DNA of 52,293 bases from Rhodococcus phenolicus (GCF_001646785.1 NZ_LRRH01000054.1:1-52293), one strand, 5' to 3'. Shown: positions 15,950-24,306, numbered from the stretch's first letter. Notes: a model not told the origin generated them from the sequence alone. Translations and numbers: made by a program.

Positions 15950-16919
15950 GTCCCAGCGCGCGGGCCAGCGTGGGCCACGCCGACCGCAGATCGTCCTGCC
16001 AGTACCGCCACGAGTGGGTGCCCCACGGCCGGTATTCGACCGTCGCGGGAATGCGCAGCTCGCGCAGCCGGCGGTCGAAGGTGATCGTGCAGGCGAACGC
16101 TCCGGCCTCGAGCGGGGCACCGACCGTCAGCACGTCGCTGGTCGCGCCCAGGTCGTACGGTCCGGGCAGGCCGTTGCCGGTGCTGATGAAGATGTCCTTG
16201 CCGCGCAGGGCCTCCGCGTTCACGTACGGGTCGTGTTCCTTCCACGCCGGGTCGCCGGGGGCGCCCCACATGTTGTCGGGGTTGCCGCCCTTGTACGCCA
16301 CGGTGCCGCGCACCGAGTCCCGCGTCGAATCGCGCGAGGTGTCCAGGCAGCCGCTGAGCGCCGCCACCCCTTCATACAGGTCCGGATGCCGGGTGATCAG
16401 GGACATCGCACCCGTCGCGCCCATCGACAACCCGCCGATCGCGTCGGTCCCGTTGCCGGAGAACTCGGCGTCGACGATCGGCGGCAGCTCCCGCGTCAGA
16501 AACGTCTCCCACCGGTTCGTGCCGAGCACCGGGTCCGGATTGCGCCAGTCCGTGTAGTAGCTGGCGGTGCCGCCGACGGGAAGCACGACATTGACGTTCT
16601 TGTCCGCGAAGAAGTCGACGATGTCGGTCTTCTGCGTCCACGTGCTCTCGCGGTAGTCCGATTCGGCTCCCGCGCTGACACCGTCGAGCAGGTACAGCGT
16701 CGGCCGCGGCCCCTGCCATGAGGGGTGCAGCACCTGAACCTGCACGACCCGGTTCATCGACGGGGAGTACACGAACAGTGCGGTCCGGCGATCGGTGATG
16801 TGCTCGGTGTGGTCGAGCCGGGCGACGGCCGGCGCCGGCGGATCGGCGTGCGCCGCCGTCACACCGAGCAACGGCAACAGCACGGTCACGACGAATACGG
16901 CGATCGTTCTTCTGGGCAT
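15936..16919 (-). CDS. Antigen 85-type mycolyltransferase / esterase
   Basis: A 327-residue secreted alpha/beta-hydrolase. Signal peptide RTIAVFVVTVLLPLLGVTAAHA, then the mature enzyme with YSPSMNRVVQVQVLHP, LYLLDGV, the nucleophile elbow GGLSMGA (Ser about 165) and WGTHSWRYW with the catalytic His near the C-terminus. Antigen-85-family enzymes move mycolic acids between trehalose mycolates and arabinogalactan; shorter relatives act as esterases. The M. tuberculosis members carry a longer signal region but the same core. The start at 16919 follows AGGGAG. It supplies the outermost step of the wall whose sugar core is encoded further right. Confidence 0.87.
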   Translation of the reverse strand: MPRRTIAVFVVTVLLPLLGVTAAHADPPAPAVARLDHTEHITDRRTALFVYSPSMNRVVQVQVLHPSWQGPRPTLYLLDGVSAGAESDYRESTWTQKTDIVDFFADKNVNVVLPVGGTASYYTDWRNPDPVLGTNRWETFLTRELPPIVDAEFSGNGTDAIGGLSMGATGAMSLITRHPDLYEGVAALSGCLDTSRDSTRDSVRGTVAYKGGNPDNMWGAPGDPAWKEHDPYVNAEALRGKDIFISTGNGLPGPYDLGATSDVLTVGAPLEAGAFACTITFDRRLRELRIPATVEYRPWGTHSWRYWQDDLRSAWPTLARALGLSAR

Positions 16920-17137
16920 CGAGCTCCCTGGTCCCCCGACGGCGGTCTCGAGTCCCGACCACCCTTCCCCGCGCCGGGGTCCCGGGTCAAGCCGACCCGC
17001 CTGTGACACCAACCCTGCGCGGACGGCGTGGTGAGGAATCCGATGTCGGCCCTGCAAACGCAATCGGTGTGATAAGCAACCCCGAACTCGGCCGGATATA
17101 TCGTTCTCATTTCACGAGAATTGGCTATGCTGCGGGG

Positions 17138-17917
17138 ATGGGAGACGACCTTGGAGCCGGTGGCCTGCGCTTCGAACGCGAGGGCCCGATCGGCTGGTGC
17201 ATCATCGATCGGCCGGCAGCGCGCAACGCATTCACCCCGGCGATGTATTACGGGCTCAAACGAGCGGTTCGGCTCGTCAACTCCGACCCGGACCTGGCCG
17301 CGCTGATCATCACGGGCGTCGACGACGTCTTCGCACCCGGCGGCGACCTCGGCGGACGCGCCGAACCCGGCGACAACCTGCCGGACGGGATCGGGCACGA
17401 CATCCTGCCGTTCCTGACGATCCGCGACAGCCGCGCACCGGTGATCGCCGCGGTCAACGGCATCTGCCAGGCAGGCGGACTGCTCGTCGCGATGATGTCG
17501 GACATCGCCGTCGCGAGCGACCGCGCGACCTTCCGCGTGCCCGAGCTCCTCCGCGGCATCCCCGACGCGACCTTCGCCGCCGCCCTGCCCGCGCACGTCG
17601 GGGTGGCGGTCGCGCGCGACCTGATGCTCTCGGCGCGACGGTTCGACGCCGCCGAAGCCCAGCGCCTGGGTGTCATCTCGCGAGTGGTGCCGCACGAGGA
17701 ACTGAGGGAAGCCGCGCTCACGGCGGCCCGGGAGGTCCTGCAGACGCCCCCCGTCGCTCGGGCGCAGGTCAAGCGGATGCTCAACGAGCGCTACGGGCTC
17801 TTCGACTACGAGACGATGCTCGGCGCACTCGAAACCTCCCCCGAACCGCGGGAAGGGATGCGCGCCTTCATGGAGAAGCGCAATCCGAGCTGGATTCCGG
17901 ACAACCTGCCGGGCTGA
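17138..17917 (+). CDS. Enoyl-CoA hydratase/isomerase family protein (crotonase fold)
   Basis: A 259-residue crotonase-fold protein. DRPAARNAFTPAMY, ITGVDDVFAPGGDLGG (oxyanion hole), AAVNGICQAGGLLVAMMSD and FRVPELLRGIPD follow the family. Of the two acidic residues typical of true hydratases, the second is kept (Glu about 136) but the first is replaced by Leu (about 116), so hydration is doubtful; an isomerase, hydrolase or other crotonase reaction is possible. Position matches EchA21 in M. tuberculosis. A -10 TATGCT (17126-17131) stands 6 nt before the ATG, suggesting a leaderless mRNA and fixing the start. Confidence 0.85.
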   Translation: MGDDLGAGGLRFEREGPIGWCIIDRPAARNAFTPAMYYGLKRAVRLVNSDPDLAALIITGVDDVFAPGGDLGGRAEPGDNLPDGIGHDILPFLTIRDSRAPVIAAVNGICQAGGLLVAMMSDIAVASDRATFRVPELLRGIPDATFAAALPAHVGVAVARDLMLSARRFDAAEAQRLGVISRVVPHEELREAALTAAREVLQTPPVARAQVKRMLNERYGLFDYETMLGALETSPEPREGMRAFMEKRNPSWIPDNLPG

Positions 17918-17962
17918 CGAGCCGCCCGTTTCCGGGACGACCTCCGCCCGCGGCGGGCGAGA

Positions 17963-17998
17963 AGAAACCCCTCACCTGCGAACAGGTGAGGGGTTTCT
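17963..17998 (-). terminator. Strong terminator between echA-like gene and tRNA-Ser
   Basis: Perfect 16-bp stem agaaacccctcacctg / caggtgaggggtttct with a cgaa loop. It lies directly after the tRNA-Ser(TGA) 3' end on the minus strand and also faces the crotonase gene, so it likely serves both. Confidence 0.8.
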
Positions 17999-18001
17999 CG
18001 G

Positions 18002-18086
18002 CGGAAGCGGAGGGATTTGAACCCCCGTTGGTGTTACCCAAGCTCGCTTTCAAGGCGAGTGCATTCGGCCGCTCTGCCACGCTTCC
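18002..18086 (-). tRNA. tRNA-Ser (anticodon TGA)
   Basis: The minus strand folds with acceptor GGAAGCG/CGCTTCC, anticodon stem CTCGC/GCGAG around CTTGAAA (TGA), a long class-II variable arm and T arm CGGGGGTTCAAATCCC. Discriminator G; CCA not encoded. A -10 TAGGAT (18099-18094) stands 7 nt before the 5' end. Confidence 0.95.
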
Positions 18087-18111
18087 GTCGCAAATCCTAA
18101 CCATAGGGCGA

Positions 18112-18582
18112 TCATCTGTCGCCGACGGCTGCCTCGACCTTCGTGAAGATCTGTGCGAGCGCCTTGATCTGGGACTTGCTGAGCAGGTCGATCAGATTGC
18201 GCCGGACGCTGGCGACGTGGGTGGGTGCGGCCTCGGCGTGGCGCCGGCGTCCCTCGTCGGTGAGGATGGCCAGCACCCCGCGACCGTCCTCGACGCACGC
18301 GCTGCGCGAGACCATGTCCTGGTCCTCCATGCGACGGATCTGGTGGGTGAGACGGCTGCGGGACGAGAGCACGCCGTCGGCGAGGTCGCTCATGCGCAAC
18401 CGGCCTTCCGGGGACTCCGACAACAGCACCAGGATGCGGTACTCGGCGAGGGTGAGCCCGTGCGCATCCTGCAGGTCACGGTTGAGAACGTCCATGAGCC
18501 GATGGTTGCCGTCCATGTAGGTTCGCCAGGCGTGCTGCTCGTCGGCGGTCAACCATTTCGGCTCGTCGTGTTCGGCGCTCAC
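18112..18582 (-). CDS. MarR-family transcriptional regulator
   Basis: A 156-residue winged-helix regulator. LTLAEYRILVLLSESPEGRLRMSDLA and SSRSRLTHQIRRMEDQDMV form the helix-turn-helix, followed by the wing CVEDGRGVLAILTDEGR, the classic MarR signature. It is divergent from the quinone oxidoreductase gene, a usual target arrangement for MarR regulators of redox or drug stress, so it may repress that gene (inference). GTG start with a near-consensus -10 TACAAT 6 nt upstream. Confidence 0.88.
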   Translation of the reverse strand: MSAEHDEPKWLTADEQHAWRTYMDGNHRLMDVLNRDLQDAHGLTLAEYRILVLLSESPEGRLRMSDLADGVLSSRSRLTHQIRRMEDQDMVSRSACVEDGRGVLAILTDEGRRRHAEAAPTHVASVRRNLIDLLSKSQIKALAQIFTKVEAAVGDR

Positions 18583-18594
18583 GCGGGAATTGTA
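18583..18594 (-). promoter_or_regulatory. Leaderless promoter of the marR gene
   Basis: Minus strand TACAAT (18594-18589), 6-nt spacer, GTG start at 18582. One of the best -10 matches in the window. Confidence 0.6.
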
Positions 18595-18754
18595 GTCAGG
18601 ATTGACCGTTTCGTGACCGGCCGGTCGGTTTCATTCCCCGAAACGGCGCCGATCGGCGGCAACACCTCCCCCGACGCGTCCTGTCGCCCGGGACACACAC
18701 GCGCGAATCCACATGTCCGGCGGATGTGAACGGCGACACGATAGTTTCGAACAC

Positions 18755-19738
18755 ATGCACGCAATCGTTGTCACCGAACCCGGCGGACCCGACGTCCTGC
18801 GATGGGCCGAGCAACCCGACCCGGTCGCCGGCCCCGGAGAAGTCCTCATCGACGTCGCCGCGACCGCCGTCAACCGTGCCGACCTGCTGCAGCGGCGCGG
18901 CCTGTACCCGCCGCCGCGCGGGGCCAGCAACATCCTCGGCCTCGAATGCTCCGGCGTGATCGCCGAACTCGGCGAGGGCGTCACAGGCTGGAACATCGGC
19001 GACCGCGTGTGCGCGCTGCTGGCCGGCGGCGGCTACGCCGAACAGGTGGCGGTGCCCGCGTCGCAGCTCCTTCCCGTGCCCGAGGGAATGGATGTCGCGG
19101 TCGCGGCGTCGCTGCCCGAGGTCGCCTGCACGGTGTGGTCGAACGTGGTCATGGCCGCCGGACTCGAACGAGGCGACGCGTTCCTCGTGCACGGCGGTGG
19201 CGGCGGCATCGGCACCCACGCCATCCAGGTCGCAAAGGCCCTCGGCGCGAAGGTCGCGACCACTGCGTCGGCGGGCAAACTCGATCGCTGCCGCGAACTG
19301 GGCGCCGACCTGGCGATCGACTACCGCAGCCAGGACTTCGTGGAGGAGGTGCGCGCGGCGTTCGGTGGCGCCGACGTCGTCCTCGACAACATGGGTGCGA
19401 AGTACCTGCCCCGCAACATCGACGTGCTGGCGCCCGACGGACGGCTCGTCGTGATCGGCATGCAGGGCGGATCGAAGGGCGAACTGAACCTCGGTCAGCT
19501 CCTGGCCAAGCGCGGGCACGTCCTGGCGACCGGTCTGCGGGGCCGGCCCGATTCGGGACGTTCCGGAAAAGCCGAGATCGTCTCCTCGGTCCGCGAGAAC
19601 CTGTGGCCGCTGATCGAGGAGGGCAAGGTGCATGCCGTCGTGCACGCGGAGCTGCCGATCACCGAGGCCGGCGCGGCACACGACATGCTCGACGCGTCCG
19701 ACACGGTCGGCAAGGTGGTGCTGACGATCAACCGGTGA
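18755..19738 (+). CDS. NAD(P)H:quinone oxidoreductase, zinc-free MDR family
   Basis: A 327-residue medium-chain dehydrogenase/reductase. MHAIVVTEPGGPDVLRW opens the catalytic domain, LECSGVIAELGEGV follows, and the Rossmann nucleotide site is VHGGGGGIGTHAIQVAKALG. Zinc-binding Cys residues of alcohol dehydrogenases are absent, as in the quinone oxidoreductase/PIG3 group. It should reduce quinones with NADPH. A -10 TAGTTT (18742-18747) is 7 nt before the ATG. Counterpart of Rv3777; divergent from marR, convergent with the aminotransferase-fold gene. Confidence 0.88.
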   Translation: MHAIVVTEPGGPDVLRWAEQPDPVAGPGEVLIDVAATAVNRADLLQRRGLYPPPRGASNILGLECSGVIAELGEGVTGWNIGDRVCALLAGGGYAEQVAVPASQLLPVPEGMDVAVAASLPEVACTVWSNVVMAAGLERGDAFLVHGGGGGIGTHAIQVAKALGAKVATTASAGKLDRCRELGADLAIDYRSQDFVEEVRAAFGGADVVLDNMGAKYLPRNIDVLAPDGRLVVIGMQGGSKGELNLGQLLAKRGHVLATGLRGRPDSGRSGKAEIVSSVRENLWPLIEEGKVHAVVHAELPITEAGAAHDMLDASDTVGKVVLTINR

Positions 19739-19750
19739 TGCGGTCCGGTC

Positions 19751-20956
19751 TCACTCCGTCATCGCGCGCAGCTCGCGAACGAGCTGGTCGATCTCGTATC
19801 GCGTGGTGTACGGAGCGAGACCGATGCTCACGGCACCACCCTCCTCGCCGACCCCCAGCGAATCGAGCAGTCGGCTGGATCCGCGGCCGGTGGTGACGGT
19901 CGCGATGCGGCGGTCCGCGAGGTGCGCGGCGACCTTCTCCGCGGGCAGGCCGGGAACCGTGAAGCTCAGCGTCGGGACGCGGCTCTCGGCGCGGCCGATC
20001 ACCATGACACCGGGCAGGTTGTCGAGCTGGCGGGTGAGCCGGTCGAACAACCGGTCCTGATAGTCCTGCATCGAACTGATCGACGTGACGAGCCGCTCGC
20101 GGCGAGTGCCGGTCGCTTCGTCGTCGAGCGATGCCAGGAAGTCGATGGAGGTGACGAGCCCGGCGAGCAGCGCGTACTGGTGACCGCCGACCTCGAGCCG
20201 TTCCGGGCCGCGCGCGTTCGGGTCGAGGGACATCGACGGGATGCGGTCGAGCTGCGCGGGGTCGCGGAAGACCAGCGCGCCGACCTGCGGTCCGCCCCAC
20301 GCGGAGGCGTTGACGGTGAGGATGTCGGCACTGAGATCGTCCAGGTCGATGTGCGCGTACGGGGCGGCGCCGGCGGCGTCGACGACCATCAGGCCACCGA
20401 CCTCGTGCACGCGGTCGGCGACGACCCGCACGTCCGGGGCCGATCCGACGACCGACGACGCGGCGGTCAGCGCGACCAGCCGGGTCGTCGACGTGATGAG
20501 TTCCTCGAACTGCCAGCTCGGCAGATCACAGGATTCGATGTCGACCTCGGCCCAGCGGACCTGCGCGCCGTAACGACTGGCGACGCGCAGCCAGGGCGCG
20601 ATGTTCGCCTCGTCGTCCAGCCGCGACAGCACCATCCCTGTGCCCAGGCCGAGCCGGGAGCTCAGCGCCTCGGCCAGCCACCCCAGGAGCACCGACCGGT
20701 CGGAACCGAGAACCACCCCGGCGGGTTCGCCCCCCACGAGATCGGCGATCGCCTCCCGCGCCGACTGGAGCATCGCTGCGCTGCGGCGAGCGGACATGTG
20801 CCTACCCGACGAGGACGCGGTGGAATTCCGGAACGCCGTCGACACCGTGCGGGAGACCGCATCGGGAATCTGCATGCCGGCCTGCGGATCGAAATGGGTC
20901 CACCCGTCGCCGAGCGAGGGAATCAACCCCCGGATCCGGGCAACGTCGTAAGCCAT
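19751..20956 (-). CDS. Class-V aminotransferase-fold (cysteine desulfurase-like) protein
   Basis: A 401-residue protein of the cysteine-desulfurase-like family (counterpart of Rv3778c). It keeps SRLDDEANIAPWL, the PLP-pyridine Asp in LMVVDAAGAAPYAHID (about 193) and the small C-terminal domain with VPTLSFTVPGLPAEKVA. However, where SufS/NifS enzymes have a Schiff-base Lys (S-x-H-K-x-x-G-P), this protein reads NASAWGGPQVG (about 216-226) with no Lys, so normal PLP chemistry is doubtful. The start at 20956 is supported by a -10 TAGAGT (20969-20964) 7 nt upstream. Confidence 0.8.
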   Translation of the reverse strand: MAYDVARIRGLIPSLGDGWTHFDPQAGMQIPDAVSRTVSTAFRNSTASSSGRHMSARRSAAMLQSAREAIADLVGGEPAGVVLGSDRSVLLGWLAEALSSRLGLGTGMVLSRLDDEANIAPWLRVASRYGAQVRWAEVDIESCDLPSWQFEELITSTTRLVALTAASSVVGSAPDVRVVADRVHEVGGLMVVDAAGAAPYAHIDLDDLSADILTVNASAWGGPQVGALVFRDPAQLDRIPSMSLDPNARGPERLEVGGHQYALLAGLVTSIDFLASLDDEATGTRRERLVTSISSMQDYQDRLFDRLTRQLDNLPGVMVIGRAESRVPTLSFTVPGLPAEKVAAHLADRRIATVTTGRGSSRLLDSLGVGEEGGAVSIGLAPYTTRYEIDQLVRELRAMTE

Positions 20957-21111
20957 GCGTGACACTCTAAATCCCGCTGTCAATGACGTGGTGCCCGCTC
21001 CCCGAACGAGCGCGACGAGGAGAACGGTACGGCCGTCCCCGAACAGCGGACATTCCACACCCGATCCGGGGTGGCGCGGCACCGTTCGCGCGGACGAGAC
21101 AAGATGGATGT

Positions 21112-21681
21112 ATGACGCACCCGGAGAACGAGCCCGTCCTCGTGATCGGTCCCGACGGTCGGCCGGTCGCGGTCCCCCGGCCCGGCACGAACGGCGACAC
21201 GGCCGCGAAGGCCGAGGAAAGCGACGGCGAGTCCCTCGCCGACATGGTCGAACAGCCTGCGAAGGTCATGCGGATCGGCACGATGATCAAGCAGCTGCTC
21301 GAGGAGGTGCGGGCAGCTCCGCTCGACGACGCGAGCCGCACCCGGCTGAAGGAGATCCACCGGTCGTCGATCCAGGAGCTCGAGCAGGGCCTGGCCCCCG
21401 AGCTCCGGGAAGAACTCGAACGCCTCGCGCTGCCCTTCGGGGAGGACGCGGTGCCGTCGGACGCGGAGCTGCGCATCGCGCAGGCCCAGCTCGTCGGCTG
21501 GCTCGAAGGACTGTTCCACGGAATCCAGACCGCGCTGTTCGCGCAACAGATGGCGGCCCGGGCGCAGCTCGAGCAGATGCGTCAGGGCGCATTGCCGCCC
21601 GGCCTGGGCGGGCAGTTGCACAATCCCGACGACCACCAGTCGCACAATCCCGGCGCACCGGGCACCGGGCAGTACCTGTAG
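21112..21681 (+). CDS. bpa: Bacterial proteasome activator Bpa/PafE
   Basis: A 189-residue activator that docks on the 20S proteasome and opens its gate without ATP. The N-terminus is variable and acidic; the helical core runs from DMVEQPAKVMRIGTMIKQLL to LVGWLEGLFHGIQTALF (about 45-145); the tail is flexible and ends in GQYL, the docking motif that inserts into proteasome alpha-ring pockets. It is the counterpart of Rv3780 and sits, as there, directly before the wzt gene. Start at 21112; CAAGAT lies 6 nt upstream as a possible -10. Confidence 0.92.
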   Translation: MTHPENEPVLVIGPDGRPVAVPRPGTNGDTAAKAEESDGESLADMVEQPAKVMRIGTMIKQLLEEVRAAPLDDASRTRLKEIHRSSIQELEQGLAPELREELERLALPFGEDAVPSDAELRIAQAQLVGWLEGLFHGIQTALFAQQMAARAQLEQMRQGALPPGLGGQLHNPDDHQSHNPGAPGTGQYL

Positions 21682-21726
21682 TCACTCTTGGGGGTCCGGG
21701 CCGGGCGTGCCCACGAGCACGCCCGG

Positions 21727-21740
21727 TACCCTCGGAACCC
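21727..21740 (+). promoter_or_regulatory. Promoter before the wzt leader ORF
   Basis: TACCCT (21727-21732), then 8 nt, then GTG at 21741. The run TACCCTCGG-n-ACCCGTGTC is almost identical to the one before wzm (28794-28812), so the two exporter genes share a promoter design although 7 kb apart. Confidence 0.5.
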
Positions 21741-21767
21741 GTGTCAGTATCTGGAGCAGCATCGTGA
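21741..21767 (+). CDS. Putative 8-residue leader peptide (uORF) of wzt
   Basis: GTG at 21741 opens eight codons (VSVSGAAS) whose TGA stop overlaps the GTG start of wzt (GTGA). It lies 8 nt after a -10 element, where a leaderless transcript would begin, so ribosomes could load here and re-initiate at wzt. Within it GGAGCAG also forms a ribosome site for wzt. Too short to judge by composition; it may simply be the 5' leader. Confidence 0.35.
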   Translation: MSVSGAAS

Positions 21768-22618
21768 GCCGGGTCAGCATCGAAACGCGCAATGCGTGCG
21801 TGGACTTCCCGATCTTCGACGCCAAGACCCGCTCGCTGAAGAAGGCGTTCCTGGGCAAGGCGGGCGGAGCGATCGGCCGCAACGACTCGGACGTCGTCGT
21901 CGTCGAGGCGCTGCGTGACATCACGATGTCGCTGAAGGAAGGCGACCGTGTGGGGCTCGTCGGACACAACGGTGCCGGCAAGTCCACGCTGCTGCGGTTG
22001 CTGTCCGGAATCTACGAACCGACCCGCGGGGCCGCACGTGTCCGCGGTCGCGTGGCCCCGGTCTTCGACCTGGGTGTCGGCATGGATCCGGAGATCTCCG
22101 GATACGAGAACATCCTGATCCGCGGCATGTTCCTGGGCATGACCCGCAAGCAGATGCTGCAGAAGGTCGACGACATCGCCGAGTTCACCGAACTCGGCGA
22201 CTACCTGTCGATGCCGCTGCGCACCTACTCCACCGGCATGCGCGTGCGTGTCGCCCTCGGCGTGGTGACCAGCATCGACCCGGAGATCCTGTTGCTCGAC
22301 GAGGGCATCGGCGCGGTCGACGCCGAGTTCATGAAGAAGGCCCGTGTGCGGCTGCAGGAACTCGTCGCACGCTCCGGCATCCTCGTGTTCGCGAGCCACT
22401 CGAACGAATTCCTCGCCCAGCTGTGCGACCAGGCGATGTGGATCGACCACGGGCAGATCCGTGAGCAGGGCGGCATCGAACAGGTCGTGCGCGCCTACGA
22501 GGGCGACGACGCGGGCGATCACGTGCGCACGATCATCGCCGAACTCGAACGCGAACGCGCGGAATCGGACGGTGTCGTTTCGAACGGCACGGCGGCGACG
22601 GGTGCGGGCGGTGCCTGA
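21764..22618 (+). CDS. wzt: Galactan/O-antigen-type ABC transporter ATP-binding subunit
   Basis: A 284-residue ABC ATPase that powers export of lipid-linked galactan across the membrane with Wzm. Walker A GHNGAGKST (about 67-75), family Q-loop region replaced by APVFDLGVGMDPEISG as usual for Wzt-type proteins, signature TYSTGMRVR (about 154-162), Walker B ILLLDEG (about 175-181) and the switch His in FASHS. The N-terminus ETRNACVDFPIFDA is typical of the mycobacterial homologue Rv3781. glfT1 overlaps its 3' end; wzm itself lies far downstream. Confidence 0.92.
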   Translation: MSRVSIETRNACVDFPIFDAKTRSLKKAFLGKAGGAIGRNDSDVVVVEALRDITMSLKEGDRVGLVGHNGAGKSTLLRLLSGIYEPTRGAARVRGRVAPVFDLGVGMDPEISGYENILIRGMFLGMTRKQMLQKVDDIAEFTELGDYLSMPLRTYSTGMRVRVALGVVTSIDPEILLLDEGIGAVDAEFMKKARVRLQELVARSGILVFASHSNEFLAQLCDQAMWIDHGQIREQGGIEQVVRAYEGDDAGDHVRTIIAELERERAESDGVVSNGTAATGAGGA

Positions 22619-23507
22619 CAGTCCGGAGCGGATCGTCGGGGTGGTCGTCACCCACAAACGCCGGGAGCTGCTCGCCGAATCGCTGAAGGTGCTGTCGTCG
22701 CAGACCCGACCGCTCGATCATCTGGTCGTCGTCGACAACGCCGACGAAGACGATGTGCGGGTGCTCGTCGAATCCGCCGATCTGCCGACCACCTACATCG
22801 GGTCCAAGCACAATCTGGGCGGTGCCGGTGGTTTCGCGCTGGGCATCCTCCACGCGCTCGCGATCGGCGCGGACCGGGTGTGGCTCGCCGACGACGACGG
22901 CCGCCCCGAGGGCCCCGAAGTTCTCGAGACTCTGCTGGCGTGCGCGAACCGGCACGGCCTGGCCGAGGTGTCCCCGGTGGTGTGCGACATCGCCGACCCC
23001 GACCGGCTCGCGTTTCCGCTGCGGCGCGGTGTCGTGTGGCGCCGCCGGCGCAGCGAACTCGGCGACGAGGACCTGCTGTCCGGCATCGCGTCGCTGTTCA
23101 ACGGTGCCCTGTTCACCGCTGCCGCGATCGACGCGGTGGGCGTGCCGGACCTGCGGCTGTTCGTGCGCGGGGACGAGGTCGAGGTGCATCGCCGCCTGGT
23201 GCGGTCGGGCCTGCCGTTCGGCACGTGTCTGCAGACCGCCTACCTGCATCCCGACGGTGCGGACGAGTTCAAGCCGATTCTCGGTGGTCGCATGCACACG
23301 CAGTACCCGGACAACGAGTCGAAACGCTTCTTCACCTACCGCAACCGTGGCTACCTGCTGTCGCAGCCGGGCATGCGCAAGCTGCTGCCGCAGGAGTGGG
23401 TGCGGTTCGGCTGGTACTTCCTGGTCACGCGGCGCGACCCCGCGGGCCTGCGCGAGTGGATGCGGCTGCGGAGGCTGGGCCGGCAGGAGCAGTTCGAGCG
23501 GCCCTGA
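22611..23507 (+). CDS. glfT1: Galactofuranosyltransferase GlfT1 (galactan initiation)
   Basis: A 298-residue GT2-family enzyme. It adds the first galactofuranose residues to the rhamnose of the decaprenyl-linked linker. GT-A features: [34 protein letters not shown] and the metal-binding WLADDDGRPE (Asp about 94-96), then LFVRGDEVEVHRRL. The GTG start overlaps the wzt stop by eight bases, so translation is coupled. Counterpart of Rv3782. Confidence 0.92.
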   Translation: MPDSPERIVGVVVTHKRRELLAESLKVLSSQTRPLDHLVVVDNADEDDVRVLVESADLPTTYIGSKHNLGGAGGFALGILHALAIGADRVWLADDDGRPEGPEVLETLLACANRHGLAEVSPVVCDIADPDRLAFPLRRGVVWRRRRSELGDEDLLSGIASLFNGALFTAAAIDAVGVPDLRLFVRGDEVEVHRRLVRSGLPFGTCLQTAYLHPDGADEFKPILGGRMHTQYPDNESKRFFTYRNRGYLLSQPGMRKLLPQEWVRFGWYFLVTRRDPAGLREWMRLRRLGRQEQFERP

Positions 23508-23516
23508 ATCCGTCAC

Positions 23517-23542
23517 GAGGCGAGCCGGAGCCGACTCGCCTC
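23517..23542. terminator. Hairpin between convergent glfT1 and Gln-rich gene
   Basis: gaggcgag (23517-23524) / ctcgcctc (23535-23542), 8-bp stem, 10-nt loop, 9 bases after the glfT1 stop. It suggests that transcription of wzt-glfT1 stops here and does not continue to wzm. Confidence 0.5.
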
Positions 23543-23554
23543 CGTCTCGGACTG

Positions 23555-23977
23555 TCAGTTCCTCACCGCAACGATGATCGCGTGGATGATCCACACCGGT
23601 AGCCACGCACCACACGTGACCAAGGTGAGGATCAGGTGCAGCGTGTGCGGGAATGCCGATCGGTTCTGGACACTGTTGTTGACGATGACCTGCTGGATCG
23701 GCGCGAACTGCTGCGGCGGAGGCGGGGCCTGATACATGTGGCGCTGTTGCTCGGCCATGCGTTGCTGCTGGTACAGCTGGTGCTGCTGCTCCGCGATCCG
23801 CCGCTGTTGCTCCTCCAGGGCCCGCTGCTGGTGATGTGCCTGCAGTTGCTGCGCTTCGGCTTCCCTCTGGTGGTGCTCTCGCCACGCGCGCAGTCGGTTG
23901 AGCTCCTCGAGCTCCCCGGGTTCCAGGTCCCGCTGATATTTCGCGGTCGGCTCCCAGCCCTGCGTCGGTTCGGTCAT
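23555..23977 (-). CDS. Gln-rich coiled-coil protein with C-terminal membrane helix
   Basis: A 140-residue protein of unknown function. Residues about 20-80 are an Arg/Glu/Gln-rich coiled coil (LNRLRAWREHHQREAEAQQ and repeated QQ pairs), followed by a Pro-rich hinge (PPPPQQ) and a C-terminal hydrophobic segment LHLILTLVTCGAWLPVWIIHA, a motif common to small actinobacterial tail-anchored proteins. The body would face the cytoplasm. Start at 23977 chosen for the AAGGAA site just upstream. It interrupts the wzt-glfT1/wzm order known from mycobacteria. Confidence 0.75.
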   Translation of the reverse strand: MTEPTQGWEPTAKYQRDLEPGELEELNRLRAWREHHQREAEAQQLQAHHQQRALEEQQRRIAEQQHQLYQQQRMAEQQRHMYQAPPPPQQFAPIQQVIVNNSVQNRSAFPHTLHLILTLVTCGAWLPVWIIHAIIVAVRN

Positions 23978-24306
23978 CGATGGTTCCTTTTCCAGGGCGG
24001 AGCGCATGTCGCTTGCCCCGGTTGTCGTGCAGCCCCGAAGGTCCGCGAGATGGCGCTGTGACTGCCCCACAGCGATTCGCGTTCGGATCGGTCGGATTCC
24101 CGCTTCGGTTTGTTCCTTTTGTTCCGAACCGAACAACTCGGGATCGATGCTCGCGATCGGGCCGTTACACCACACCTTCAGGTAATGGACAGATCGATCA
24201 CAGACGATCCGGCGGTGTGGACGAAAGAACCGATCCGGTAAATCCGCCCACAGGCGTTGGCACTTCGTCTTACACTTTCCGCCACATCCGACCTGGGGGA
24301 ATTCCG
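23978..24306. other. Divergent intergenic region before the acyl-CoA ligase gene
   Basis: 329 bases without a gene. A possible -10 TACACT (24271-24276) would start the ligase mRNA about 25 nt before its ribosome site (GGGGGA, 24295-24300). On the other strand GGAAAAGGAA near 23978-23992 serves the Gln-rich gene. The segment is less GC-rich than its surroundings around 24060-24200; no repeat was noticed. Confidence 0.4.

Noticed and set aside
20964-20982. TTGACA on the minus strand as a -35 for the class-V aminotransferase-fold gene
   Set aside because: Only 8 bp separate it from the TAGAGT hexamer, too short for a sigma-70-type pair; kept only the -10.
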